In this document: positions 1 through 8,472 of the stretch, piece by piece
Layout: each line of letters opens with the position of its first letter
Numbering within the stretch: position 1 is the first letter of the stretch
Source of the DNA: Alphaproteobacteria bacterium
Lineage (GTDB): Bacteria; Pseudomonadota; Alphaproteobacteria; Rhodobacterales; Rhodobacteraceae
NCBI GenBank assembly: GCA_030425945.1
Contig: JAUHZL010000081.1
Coordinates: 1-9,325, forward strand
DNA: 9,325 nt
Direction of reading: 5' to 3'
Made by a program: the position numbers and the translations under genes
Notes under the pieces: generated by a model
What the model was told of the DNA's origin: nothing
The model's database searches: none
Seen by the model: only the letters and a program-made list of their open reading frames with translations

Positions 1-1
1 C

Positions 2-181
2 ACGCTGCTGGTCTTCAAGCGCGCCGACAACTCGTGGCACGGCCACCACCCGTTCGAGGGGCCGCGCCGCGCGATCCAGATCAACTGGCTGACCGACGAG
101 GCGGCGCTGCGCCGCGAAGAAGGCCGCAGGGGCATCATCACCCGCGTGAAGGGGATGCTGCGCGGCTCGTCCGCGGCCTGA
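2..181 (+). CDS. 2OG-Fe(II) oxygenase, C-terminal fragment (gene begins before the window)
   Basis: Only the last 59 codons are present, read from base 2 to the TGA at 179-181. The visible protein has the segment NSWHGHHPFEGPRRAIQINW. This matches the end of the double-stranded beta-helix of prolyl-4-hydroxylase/SM-20-like oxygenases: the His of SWHG would be the distal iron ligand, and an Arg of the following GPRRAIQ would bind the 2-oxoglutarate carboxylate. Family members hydroxylate a protein or small-molecule substrate using Fe(II), O2 and 2-oxoglutarate. The substrate cannot be told from this fragment. The stop codon overlaps the next gene's ATG by one base (TGATG), so the two are probably translationally coupled. 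The start, the proximal HxD motif and the N-terminal half lie outside the window, so the family call is firm in outline only. Confidence 0.7.
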   Translation, partial: TLLVFKRADNSWHGHHPFEGPRRAIQINWLTDEAALRREEGRRGIITRVKGMLRGSSAA

Positions 182-2430
182 TGCGGGGGGCGAAAGCCCT
201 CCGTCCGCTCCTCTGCGGTCTGGTTGCGCTCGTCTGGGCGCAGGCGGCGCTGGCCGCCGCCGACCGCGTGGCGCTGGTCATCGGCAACGGCGCCTACCAG
301 GCGGTGACGCCGCTGGACAATCCGCTGAACGACGCCGCCGACATCGGCACCACGCTGGAAGGGCTGGGCTTCGAGGTCGAGACCGTCACCGACCTCGACC
401 AGGTCGGGATGATCCGGGCGCTCGGCGGCTTCCGCGCCCGCGCCGCCGAGGCCGAGATCGCCCTGATCTACTACGCCGGGCACGGGATCGAGGTGGAGGG
501 GCAGAACTACCTGATCCCCGTCGATGCCCGCCTCGCGACACCCGATGCCGTCGACTTCGAGGCGCTGCGCCTCGACACCGCCGTGCGCGCGGCCGAGGGC
601 GCGGGCCGCCTCAGCCTCGTGATCGTGGATGCCTGCCGCAACAACCCCTTCGCCGGGGCCGAGGGCTGGGCGGGCGACACCCGCTCGCTGACCCGGGGCC
701 TGCGCCCGGTCGAGCCGCGCGGCGACACGCTGGTGGCCTATGCCGCCCGGGACGGGACCGTGGCGCAGGACGGCGACGGGCGGAACAGCCCCTATGCCCG
801 CGCGCTGATCGACAGCCTGAACGAGCCGGGCGTCGAGATCGGGCAGGTCTTCCGCCGCGTCCGCGACCGGGTCCTCGCCTCGACCGGCCGTCGGCAGGAG
901 CCGTTCGTCTATGGTTCGCTGTCGGCCGAGGAAATCTACCTGCACCCGGCGGTCGCGGTGATCGACCCCGCCGAGACCGAGGCGCAGGCCTGGGCCGACG
1001 CCTCGGCCACCGGCGAGGCGGACGCGCTGCGCGGCTTCCTCGACGCCTACCCGGACGGGCGCTTCGCTGCCGCCGCGACCCGGATGCTGGCGCTTCTCGA
1101 CCGCCCGGCCCCGACGCCTGCACCGGCCCCCGCCCCGGCGCCCGCGCGCGATCCCGACCTCGAAGCCTGGTCGGCGGCCAGCCTCGCGGGCGACATCGCA
1201 TCGCTTCAGGGCTACCTCGACGCGTTCCCCGACGGCCGCTTCGCCGCCACCGCCCGCCAGATGATCGACGCGGCCACGCCGGAGGCCACGCCCGACCTCG
1301 CCTCGCTGGGCCTGCCCGAGGCGGTCGCGCGGCGGGTGGCGGCGATCCGCGACCCGGTGGACCTGCGCGACGCCCGGATCGGCGACACCGCCCTCGTGGC
1401 GCTGGCGGGACGCTACGACCCGGAGCGCGCCGACACCGCCCAGCCCGAGGCGGCGGAGGCCTTCGCGACCGTCAGCGCCCTTTTCGACCTGAAGGGCGAG
1501 AGCTTCTTTTTGCCCTTCGGGATCGGCAATTTCTCCAGCTACGACGTCAAGGCCGGGCTGGCGGCGGCCCGGCTGACCCGGCTGGCGCAGTCGGCCGACA
1601 CGGATCCGCTCAGCTTCGCCTCGGTCGGGGTCTACGGCGCGTCGGACCAGACCCTGATGCTGCATTACCTGTTCGACCGGCGGCGCTGCGACCTCGCGGT
1701 GCGGCTGATGGCGGACACGACGATGGAGCGGCTCGACACCGACACCGCGCGGCGCGATGCTCTGGGGCGGTCCCTGCCCTGGGCCGCCTACCTGAACTGC
1801 CCGCCGTCGCAGGCCGGGCAGGTGATGCGGGTGGTGGCCTCGCTCGTGCCGGAACCCGAGGCGCTGCGGACCGGGTACTTCCGGTTCGGCACCCGCGACC
1901 TGATCGACCGGCTCGACGGCGGCAGCGACGCGCCCGTCGCGGTCTACGTGCCGATGCCGAAGCTCGCGCTGTCGAACAGCGGCGCGCCCGACATCCGGCG
2001 GGACCTGCAGGAAGAACTGAAGCGGCTGCGCCTCTACGACGCCCGGGTGGACGGGGTCTGGGGCGCGGGCACCGCGCGGGCCGTGCGGACGCTGTGCGAG
2101 ACGCGCTCGGCGGCGCTGTTGCGCTCGGCCCGGTCCGAGGCGCGAGAGGTCAGCGACTGGACCGAGACCGTGCGCGGCGCGCCGATGACGAAGATCGGCT
2201 ACTATCACCTGACCTTCGCGCGGACCGCGGGCGGCGCCCCGGACACCCAGCGCCTGACCGGCGTGACGACCCGGTTCGGCGTCGACCTGATGCGCTATTC
2301 GAACGGGCAAGTGACCTGGTGCGCGCTGCCGACGGAGGACGGCAAGGTGCTTGCCGAATTCGATGGTGACACAATGGCGGTAAGCTATTTGCCACTGTGG
2401 GGACCTCCGTTCCGCCTCGACACGCGCTGA
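181..2430 (+). CDS. Secreted caspase-like (peptidase C14/orthocaspase) protein with C-terminal peptidoglycan-binding-like segment
   Basis: The 749-residue product starts at the ATG at 181, which overlaps the upstream stop. An in-frame start further upstream would put about 50 Arg/Pro-rich residues in front of an obvious signal peptide: basic MRGAKALRP, then a hydrophobic stretch, with likely cleavage after Ala25 (ALA|AADR). The p20-like caspase domain covers about residues 28-260. It has the opening VALVIGNGAY, the catalytic His101 in YYAGHG and the catalytic Cys152 in VDACRNNPF, so both catalytic residues are intact. Two similar ~37-residue repeats follow (around Trp271 and Trp330, each with L-D-A-Y/F-PDGRFAA), separated by a Pro-Ala linker at about 310-323. 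Residues ~398-600 are unrecognised. Residues ~604-640 (DLQEELKRLRLYDARVDGVWG...) resemble a PG_binding_1 repeat. A ~110-residue unrecognised end follows. The protein is probably a periplasmic Arg/Lys-type cysteine protease acting at the envelope. The substrate and any activation step are unknown. Confidence 0.88.
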   Translation: MRGAKALRPLLCGLVALVWAQAALAAADRVALVIGNGAYQAVTPLDNPLNDAADIGTTLEGLGFEVETVTDLDQVGMIRALGGFRARAAEAEIALIYYAGHGIEVEGQNYLIPVDARLATPDAVDFEALRLDTAVRAAEGAGRLSLVIVDACRNNPFAGAEGWAGDTRSLTRGLRPVEPRGDTLVAYAARDGTVAQDGDGRNSPYARALIDSLNEPGVEIGQVFRRVRDRVLASTGRRQEPFVYGSLSAEEIYLHPAVAVIDPAETEAQAWADASATGEADALRGFLDAYPDGRFAAAATRMLALLDRPAPTPAPAPAPAPARDPDLEAWSAASLAGDIASLQGYLDAFPDGRFAATARQMIDAATPEATPDLASLGLPEAVARRVAAIRDPVDLRDARIGDTALVALAGRYDPERADTAQPEAAEAFATVSALFDLKGESFFLPFGIGNFSSYDVKAGLAAARLTRLAQSADTDPLSFASVGVYGASDQTLMLHYLFDRRRCDLAVRLMADTTMERLDTDTARRDALGRSLPWAAYLNCPPSQAGQVMRVVASLVPEPEALRTGYFRFGTRDLIDRLDGGSDAPVAVYVPMPKLALSNSGAPDIRRDLQEELKRLRLYDARVDGVWGAGTARAVRTLCETRSAALLRSARSEAREVSDWTETVRGAPMTKIGYYHLTFARTAGGAPDTQRLTGVTTRFGVDLMRYSNGQVTWCALPTEDGKVLAEFDGDTMAVSYLPLWGPPFRLDTR

Positions 2431-2462
2431 GCCGCCTTAGCCCTTGACGGGCGCGCGACGGC

Positions 2463-2468
2463 GAAGGA
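2463..2468 (+). promoter_or_regulatory. Ribosome binding site of alr
   Basis: GAAGGA lies 11 bases before the ATG at 2480. It supports that start over the in-frame TTG at 2444, which would add 12 residues rich in Arg and has no Shine-Dalgarno sequence in front. The 49-base gap 2431-2479 contains TTGACG at 2444-2449 but no fitting -10 element, so I do not call a promoter there. Confidence 0.5.
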
Positions 2469-2479
2469 AACCCGCGGAC

Positions 2480-3529
2480 ATGGCCACTGCGACCCTTTCC
2501 ATCAACCTCGATGCGATCGCCACCAACTGGCGGGCGCTCGATGCCGCGTCGCCGCCCTCGACGCAGACGGCGGCGGTGGTGAAGGCGGATGCCTATGGCC
2601 TCGGGGCGGACAAGGTCGCGCGGGCGCTGGCGACGGCGGGCGCGCGGCGATTCTTCGTGGCGGTGGCCGAGGAAGGCGCGAAGGTCCGGCAGGCGCTGGG
2701 ACCGGGCCCGGAAATCGCGGTGTTCTCCGGCCACATGGACGGCGACACGGCGCTGATCCGGGACTACCGGATGACGCCGATGCTGAACTCGACCGAGCAG
2801 CTCGCCCGGCACCTGGAGGCCCTGCCCGGCCATCCGTTCGGGGTGCAGCTCGACACCGGGATGAACCGGCTCGGGATGGAGCCCGGCGAATGGGCGGCGG
2901 TGCATGACCTCGTGCTCGACCTGAAGCCCCGGCTGCTGATGAGCCACCTCGCCTGCTCGGACGAGCCGAGCCACCCGATGAACATGCAGCAACTCCGCAG
3001 CTTCCGCGAGATGACCGACGGGACCGGCGTGCCGCGTTCGCTGGCGGCGACCGGGGGCATCCTGCTCGGACCGCAGTTCCATTTCGACCTGACCCGGCCG
3101 GGGATCGGCCTCTATGGCGGCGAGCCCTTCGTCGAGGCGACTCCGGTGATCGCCCTGCGCGTGCCGGTGGTGCAGATCCGCGACCTCGATCCGGGCGAGA
3201 CCGTGGGCTACGGCAATTCCTGGAGCGCCGACCGCCCGACGCGCCTCGCAACGGTGTCGGCGGGCTATGCCGACGGCCTGCTGCGGTCGCTGTCGAACCG
3301 CGCCACCTTCCATGCCGGCATCAAGCCCTGCCCGGTGGTCGGCCGGGTCTCGATGGACCTGATCACGGTGGATGTCAGCGACCTCGACCACGACCCGCAG
3401 GAGCTGGACCTGCTCGGCCCGATGCAGACCGTCGACCAAGTCGCCGACCGCGCGGGCACCATCGGCTACGAGATCCTGACCTCGCTCGGGACGCGCTATG
3501 CCCGCCGCTATACCGGTGTCGGCGCATGA
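2480..3529 (+). CDS. alr: Alanine racemase
   Basis: This PLP enzyme interconverts L- and D-alanine in the cytoplasm and supplies D-Ala for peptidoglycan. The product is 349 residues, slightly shorter than the usual 360-380. The N-terminal TIM-barrel domain carries the PLP lysine, Lys35, in AVVKADAYGLG. DTGMNRLGM follows, with Arg130 at the position of the conserved Arg that interacts with the cofactor/substrate. The C-terminal beta domain has the second catalytic base, Tyr263, in SAGYADGLLRS, followed by GRVSMDL, which contributes across the dimer interface. All key residues are present, so it should be active. The ATG was chosen by the Shine-Dalgarno and by the family's start (TATLSINLDAI). 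Its last codons overlap the permease start by four bases (ATGA), so it is translationally coupled to the transport genes. With its own cell-wall role it is probably the anchor gene of the transcription unit. Confidence 0.97.
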   Translation: MATATLSINLDAIATNWRALDAASPPSTQTAAVVKADAYGLGADKVARALATAGARRFFVAVAEEGAKVRQALGPGPEIAVFSGHMDGDTALIRDYRMTPMLNSTEQLARHLEALPGHPFGVQLDTGMNRLGMEPGEWAAVHDLVLDLKPRLLMSHLACSDEPSHPMNMQQLRSFREMTDGTGVPRSLAATGGILLGPQFHFDLTRPGIGLYGGEPFVEATPVIALRVPVVQIRDLDPGETVGYGNSWSADRPTRLATVSAGYADGLLRSLSNRATFHAGIKPCPVVGRVSMDLITVDVSDLDHDPQELDLLGPMQTVDQVADRAGTIGYEILTSLGTRYARRYTGVGA

Positions 3530-4311
3530 GCGTTGTGACCGCGTCCTTCGGCACGCTCGGGCGGCAGGTTCTGGGCACGCTGGCCGCCATCGGCCGGGTG
3601 ACCGGCTTCGCCCTGCGGGTGCTTGTCCACATGCTGCGCCCGCCCTATTATCCGCGTGAACTGGTGGGCCAGCTTCTGGCCATCGGATGGTTCTCGCTGC
3701 CGGTCGTCGGGCTGACCGCGCTCTTCACCGGGGGGGCGCTGGCGCTGCAGATCTATGCGGGCGGCGCGCGCTTCAATGCCGAGGCCGTCGTGCCGTCGAT
3801 CGTGGCGATCGGCATGGCGCGCGAGCTGGGTCCTGTTCTGGGCGGCCTGATGGTCGCGGGGCGGGTCGCGGCGGCCATCGCGGCGGAGCTGGGCACCATG
3901 AAGGTGACCGAGCAGATCGACGCGCTGACAACGCTGTCGACCAACCCGATGAAATTCCTCGCCGCACCGCGCGTGCTGGCGGCAACCCTGACCGTGCCGC
4001 TGCTGGTCGCGGTGGGCGATGCCATCGGCATCATGGGCGGCTGGCTGGTCAGCACCTCGCGGCTGGGCTTCAACTCGGCGGTATACCTGCAGAATACGGC
4101 GGACTTCCTGCAGGTCTGGGACGTCGGCTCGGGCCTCGTGAAAGGGGCGGTCTTCGGCTTCCTCGTGGCCCTGATGGGCTGCTACCACGGCATGAACTCG
4201 GGCCGGGGCGCACAGGGTGTGGGCCGGGCAACGACGAACGCGGTGGTCTCGGCGAGCGTGCTGATCCTCGCGTCGAACTACCTGCTGACCGAAGCGTTCT
4301 TCTCGGCATGA
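3526..4311 (+). CDS. MlaE-family ABC transporter permease
   Basis: The 261-residue integral inner-membrane protein has about five hydrophobic segments. The MlaE signature runs across residues ~98-134: ARELGPVLGGLMVAGRVAAA, then AELGTMKVTEQIDAL. It is preceded by FTGGALALQIY, also typical of the family. MlaE proteins dimerise and, with an MlaF-type ATPase and an MCE-domain protein, move phospholipids or other lipids between inner and outer membrane. The start overlaps alr (ATGA at 3526), and its stop overlaps the ATPase start (ATGA at 4308), so the three proteins are likely made in coordinated amounts. No Shine-Dalgarno is visible, which fits reinitiation after alr. No MCE protein (MlaD-like), MlaB or MlaC gene is present in the window, so the substrate-binding partner must be encoded elsewhere or be absent. 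Family call is firm; substrate is inferred. Confidence 0.92.
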   Translation: MSVVTASFGTLGRQVLGTLAAIGRVTGFALRVLVHMLRPPYYPRELVGQLLAIGWFSLPVVGLTALFTGGALALQIYAGGARFNAEAVVPSIVAIGMARELGPVLGGLMVAGRVAAAIAAELGTMKVTEQIDALTTLSTNPMKFLAAPRVLAATLTVPLLVAVGDAIGIMGGWLVSTSRLGFNSAVYLQNTADFLQVWDVGSGLVKGAVFGFLVALMGCYHGMNSGRGAQGVGRATTNAVVSASVLILASNYLLTEAFFSA

Positions 4312-5054
4312 TCGAGCTCGCAGGCCTTCACAAGTCCTTCGGCCCCAAGGCCGTGCTGCGCGGGGTGGACCTGAGCGTGCCCAAGGGCACCTCGACCGTC
4401 ATCATCGGCGGCTCGGGCACCGGCAAGTCGGTGCTGCTGAAATGCATCCTCGGGCTGGTCGAGCCGGACGCGGGCACGATCACGGTGGACGGGCGGCCCG
4501 CGCGGCAAGGCGACCGGGATGCGTTCCTCGCCCGGTTCGGGATGCTGTTCCAGGGCGGCGCGCTCTTCGATTCGATGCCGGTCTGGCAGAACGTCGCCTT
4601 CCGCCTGCTGCGCGGCACGCTGAAGATGCCGCGCGCGGCGGCCCGCGAGGTGGCGCTCGACAAGCTGCGCCGCGTCGGTCTCGGGCCGGAAGTCGCGGAC
4701 CTCTACCCGGCCGAGCTGTCGGGCGGCATGCAGAAGCGCGTCAGCCTCGCCCGCGCCATCGCGGCCGAACCGCAGATCATCTTCTTCGACGAGCCGACCA
4801 CCGGCCTCGACCCGATCATGTCGGGCGTCATCAACCGGCTGATCCGCGAGATCGTCACCGAGATGGGCGCGACCGCGCTGACCATCACCCATGACATGTC
4901 GAGCGTGCGCGCCATCGCCGACCGCGTCGCCATGCTGCACGCCGGCAAGATCCGCTGGGAAGGCCCGGTCAGCGACATGGACGCGGCGACAGACCCTTAC
5001 CTGACGCAGTTCATCTCGGGCAGCGCCGACGGCCCGATCGAAACGCTGCGCTGA
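4308..5054 (+). CDS. MlaF-like ABC transporter ATP-binding protein
   Basis: The 248-residue single nucleotide-binding domain is complete. Walker A is GGSGTGKS at residues 34-41 with Lys40. The signature LSGGMQKR is at 137-144, Walker B is IIFFDEPTTGLDP with Asp161 and catalytic Glu162, and the H-loop His195 is in ITHDM. The LSGGMQKR signature and the FQGGALFDSMPVWQNV stretch are hallmarks of the MlaF/Ttg2A group rather than of amino-acid or sugar importers. It should pair with the permease directly upstream, whose stop overlaps its ATG by four bases, and power lipid movement from the cytoplasmic face. I chose 4308 because the typical first beta-strand (MIELAGLHKSFG) starts there; the open frame continues upstream only inside the permease gene. 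Confidence 0.95.
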   Translation: MIELAGLHKSFGPKAVLRGVDLSVPKGTSTVIIGGSGTGKSVLLKCILGLVEPDAGTITVDGRPARQGDRDAFLARFGMLFQGGALFDSMPVWQNVAFRLLRGTLKMPRAAAREVALDKLRRVGLGPEVADLYPAELSGGMQKRVSLARAIAAEPQIIFFDEPTTGLDPIMSGVINRLIREIVTEMGATALTITHDMSSVRAIADRVAMLHAGKIRWEGPVSDMDAATDPYLTQFISGSADGPIETLR

Positions 5055-5069
5055 GGCGGGCGGGCGGCG

Positions 5070-5447
5070 ATGGGACCCGAGGACCTGATCCGCCTGATCG
5101 TCCTGGCCGCCACCATCCTGTGGAGCTACGCCGCCGTGGTCGGGGCCGAGTGGGCGCGGATGCTGTGGCGGTCCGAGCGGCGCGAGCATGTCACGCTGGT
5201 CTTCGACCTCGTCACGGCCCTCCTGCCCGCCGCGGCCGCCTATGTCCTGCTGGTGCTGGCCGGGCACGTGCTGGGCCTGCCGTCGGTCGTGGTGTTCCTC
5301 GCGGTCGTGGTGCCGGGCGGCCTCGTCTACGCGTTCCGGACCTCGCTGGTCGACCGGGGCCTGACCGGCGCGCGGCGCGAGCAGGGACGGCTGCTGATCG
5401 CGCTGGCGCTCGCGGTGGCGGTCGTCGCCACGCGCGGCTTGCGATAG
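5070..5447 (+). CDS. Small integral membrane protein of unknown function
   Basis: The 125-residue protein has hydrophobic stretches at about residues 5-25, 42-62, 65-88 and 107-121, so three or four membrane spans. A basic loop (WRSERREH) follows the first span and another (SLVDRGLTGARREQGR) precedes the last; by the positive-inside rule these would face the cytoplasm. I see no catalytic motif and recognise no family. It follows the ATPase gene by 15 bases and precedes the PqiA-like gene by 26, all on one strand, so it is probably co-transcribed. The start has only a G-rich stretch (GGGCGG) instead of a clear Shine-Dalgarno. GC-rich third positions and a sensible hydrophobic pattern support it being a real gene. 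A role as an accessory subunit of the neighbouring transporter is possible but only a guess from position. Confidence 0.72.
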   Translation: MGPEDLIRLIVLAATILWSYAAVVGAEWARMLWRSERREHVTLVFDLVTALLPAAAAYVLLVLAGHVLGLPSVVVFLAVVVPGGLVYAFRTSLVDRGLTGARREQGRLLIALALAVAVVATRGLR

Positions 5448-5473
5448 CCGACCCCCGGCCCCCATATCGGCGC

Positions 5474-5965
5474 ATGGATCAGCGTCCGCCCCTTCCGCTC
5501 GCCCTGCGCCTCGCCACGATCGCGCTGCTGGTCGCCTTCCCGGCGACCTGGGTCACGCCGCTGATGCGGGCGGGGCTGCTGCCGCTGTTCGGGATGTCGG
5601 AGATCTCGGTGCTCTCGGGGGTGCAGAGCCTCTGGCGCACCGACGTGCCGCTGGCGGTGCTGGTCACCTTCCTCGCGCTGGTGGCGCCGCTGGCAAAGCT
5701 GGTGGGGCTGCTGCTGGTGCAGTACCGCCTCGCCTCGCCGCGGATGCTGCCCGCGCTGGAAGGGCTGGGAAAGCTCGCGATGGCCGACGTGTTCCTGATC
5801 GCGCTCTACGTCGTGCTGGTGAAAGGCATCGGCCTCGCGACCGTCGAGACGGCCTGGGGGCTCTATGTCTTCAGCGGCGCGGTGCTGGCCGGGATCGGAC
5901 TGGGGCACTGGACGGCGCGGGCGGTCTCGGGCAGACAGTCCGGACCTGTGGCCGCGGAGGGCTGA
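5474..5965 (+). CDS. PqiA-like (paraquat-inducible protein A family) membrane protein
   Basis: The 163-residue protein has about four membrane spans, at roughly residues 8-28, 57-80, 100-122 and 126-150. The pattern matches one PqiA domain: FPATWVTPLM in span 1 where the family has a Pro-rich motif, LALVAPLAKLVGLLL in span 2, and LGKLAMADVFLIALYVVLVK in span 3, where M103-ADVF corresponds to the family's W/M-S-M-x-DVF motif. Classical PqiA is about 400 residues with two such domains and Cys-rich zinc-ribbon segments. This is a single domain with no Cys cluster, as in many alphaproteobacterial forms. PqiA works with the MCE protein PqiB in envelope lipid homeostasis, which fits the MlaEF-like pair upstream. 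No PqiB is visible. The ATG at 5474 gives the expected N-terminus; no convincing Shine-Dalgarno precedes it. Confidence 0.78.
   Translation: MDQRPPLPLALRLATIALLVAFPATWVTPLMRAGLLPLFGMSEISVLSGVQSLWRTDVPLAVLVTFLALVAPLAKLVGLLLVQYRLASPRMLPALEGLGKLAMADVFLIALYVVLVKGIGLATVETAWGLYVFSGAVLAGIGLGHWTARAVSGRQSGPVAAEG
5956..5961 (+). promoter_or_regulatory. Strong ribosome binding site within the end of the PqiA-like gene
   Basis: GGAGGG sits seven bases before the ATG at 5969 and inside the last codons of the preceding gene. It is one of the best Shine-Dalgarno matches in the cluster and supports the small downstream frame as a translated gene. Confidence 0.6.
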
Positions 5966-5968
5966 CCG

Positions 5969-6339
5969 ATGGAAAATCTCGTCGCGCTGACCGGCGTGTT
6001 CCTGTTCTGGGCCACGCTGATCTGGATGCCGCTGACGGTGGCGCGGATCTTCCGGACCGGCGGCAAGCCGCAGATCTGGACCATCGCGGCGGTCTGCGCG
6101 GCGGTGCTGGTGTTCCTCGGCTACACCCGCGCGATGGGCAGCCGCGATCCCGCCGAGGCCTTTGCCTGGTCGGTGGCGTGGCTGATGCCGATGGGGCTGA
6201 TCCTCTTCGCGCGGACCGGCGCGGGCGTGCCGTGGAAGCGCCTCGACATCTGGCTGTTCTTCCTGACGCTCTTCACCTTCATCCCGGCGGCCGGGCTGAT
6301 GCGGACCCTGCTGCCCCGCGTGGCGGCACTGATCTGGTA

Positions 6340-6340
<1 letters not shown>
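5969..6340 (+). CDS. Small four-span membrane protein of unknown function
   Basis: The 123-residue protein has hydrophobic segments at about residues 5-25, 36-53, 65-83 and 94-115. Short basic or charged connections (ARIFRTGGK, VPWKR) link them. I see no cofactor-binding or catalytic motif and do not recognise a family. It starts three bases after the PqiA-like stop behind a GGAGGG site. Its TAA overlaps the radA ATG by one base (TAATG), so it is locked into the transcription unit and probably affects radA translation. The hydrophobic pattern, strong ribosome site and tight packing argue that it is real. It could be a partner of the PqiA-like protein, but the sequence itself does not show this. 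Confidence 0.75.
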
Positions 6341-7707
<1,367 letters not shown>

Positions 7708-7734
7708 GACCCGCCCGCCTGAGGCGAGGACGAC

Positions 7735-8331
7735 ATGGACGGCTTTACTCTCGTGGACGCCATCGTTGCGGGCGTGATCCTGATCTCGGCCTTCCTGGCC
7801 TTCGCGCGCGGCTTCGTGCGCGAGATCATGTCGATCGTCGGCTGGATCGCCGCCGCAGTGGTCGCCTATGCCTTCGCCAACTCGGTCCAGCCGCTGGTCA
7901 AGGAAATCCCGGTCGTCGGGCCGTTCCTGTCGGAAAGCTGCGAGCTGGCGATCATCGCCTCCTTCGCCGTGGTCTTCGCGCTGGCGCTGGTCGTCGTGTC
8001 GCTCTTCACACCGCTCTTCGCGGGGCTGGTCAAGCGCTCGGCCATCGGCGGCATCGACCAGGGCATGGGCTTCCTGTTCGGGGCGTTCCGGGGCATCCTG
8101 CTCGTGGCCATCGCGCTGATCGTCTACCAGCAGCTGATGGTGAACGACGCCATCGCGATGGTCGAGGACTCGCGCTCGCTGCAGATCTTCGGCGGCTTCT
8201 CGGATTCGCTGGAACAGCAGGTGCCGGAAGATGCGACCGGCTGGATCCTCGCCCGCTACGAGACTCTGGTCGGTGACTGCGCCCCGGGCGGCGGCGACAT
8301 CCGCGCCGGCGACGGCACCGTCCGGAACTGA
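7735..8331 (+). CDS. cvpA: CvpA family membrane protein
   Basis: The 198-residue protein begins with the family's pattern: MDGFTLVDAIVAGVILISAF, then ARGFVREIMSIVGWIAA, which includes the conserved D..V and RG..RE..S...W features. It has four hydrophobic spans, at about residues 8-28, 32-48, 72-95 and 105-125, and then a soluble ~70-residue tail (SLQIFGGFSDSLEQQVPED...). CvpA was named for colicin V production in E. coli and is an inner-membrane protein linked to envelope integrity; its molecular job is unclear. The site GCGAGGA ends four bases before the ATG. The gene is the last of the packed run; a 188-base non-coding stretch follows. In many relatives, as I recall, purF comes next, but here the neighbour is a different, unrecognised gene. 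Confidence 0.92.
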   Translation: MDGFTLVDAIVAGVILISAFLAFARGFVREIMSIVGWIAAAVVAYAFANSVQPLVKEIPVVGPFLSESCELAIIASFAVVFALALVVVSLFTPLFAGLVKRSAIGGIDQGMGFLFGAFRGILLVAIALIVYQQLMVNDAIAMVEDSRSLQIFGGFSDSLEQQVPEDATGWILARYETLVGDCAPGGGDIRAGDGTVRN

Positions 8332-8387
8332 CGGCGCGGCTTCTCCCGACATCCTTTCTTCACGACAGGCGGACCTTGGCGCGGGCA

Positions 8388-8405
8388 CGCGGTTTGAAAA
8401 CCGCG
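8388..8405. repeat. Palindrome 1, GCGGTTT-N2-AAACCGC core
   Basis: CGCGGTTT and AAACCGCG flank a GA centre: a perfect 8-bp inverted repeat. It lies 57 bases after the cvpA stop, in non-coding sequence, and shares its 7-base half-site with the next palindrome. The bases 8332-8387 before it hold nothing I can identify. No T-run follows, so it does not look like a standard intrinsic terminator. Confidence 0.8.
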
Positions 8406-8429
8406 CGATGCGGTTTCCAAACCGCATCG
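8406..8429. repeat. Palindrome 2, extended copy of the same core
   Basis: CGATGCGGTTT and AAACCGCATCG flank a CC centre: a perfect 11-bp inverted repeat, directly abutting palindrome 1. The two centres (8396.5 and 8417.5) are 21 bp apart, two turns of B-DNA, so dimeric proteins on both would sit on the same face. As RNA it could form a hairpin of ten pairs with a four-base loop, but no U-tract follows on either strand. A short GGCGCGCC palindrome overlaps its end at 8429-8436. Operator pair is my preferred reading; a structured 3' end of the cvpA transcript or a dispersed REP-like repeat are alternatives. Confidence 0.8.
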
Positions 8430-8452
8430 GCGCGCCATTCCGGCGCAGGTCT

Positions 8453-8472
8453 TGTGGAAAACCTGTGGACAA
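8453..8472 (-). promoter_or_regulatory. Pair of DnaA-box-like sites, 11 bp apart
   Basis: On the minus strand the two 9-mers are TTTTCCACA (8461-8453), a full match to the bacterial consensus TTWTNCACA, and TTGTCCACA (8472-8464), one mismatch. They point the same way and start 11 bp apart, one helical turn, with two bases between them. The second overlaps the best -35 candidate for the downstream gene, so DnaA binding there could control transcription. There is no AT-rich unwinding region or larger box cluster, so this is not a convincing replication origin. Confidence 0.5.

Noticed and set aside
34..180. Extension of the caspase reading frame upstream of 181
   Set aside because: The extra Arg/Pro-rich residues would bury a clear signal peptide, and this stretch codes for the oxygenase end in another frame.
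1108..1149. Pro-Ala repeat in the caspase gene as a DNA tandem repeat
   Set aside because: The codons vary (ccg, gcc, acg, cct, gca), so it is a protein linker rather than a nucleotide repeat array.
2444..2472. Promoter upstream of alr using TTGACG as -35
   Set aside because: No plausible -10 hexamer at 15-19 bases; the sequence there is GC- and purine-rich and overlaps the ribosome site.
2150..3439. Long minus-strand open frame opposite alr and the end of the caspase gene
   Set aside because: Composition is Arg/His/Gly-rich with no recognisable motif, and it crosses two well-supported + strand genes.
8388..8436. Rho-independent terminator after cvpA
   Set aside because: Strong inverted repeats are present but neither strand has a T-run after the stem.
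8453..8472. Replication origin
   Set aside because: Only two DnaA-like boxes and no AT-rich stretch; no dnaA, dnaN, hemE or parAB nearby.
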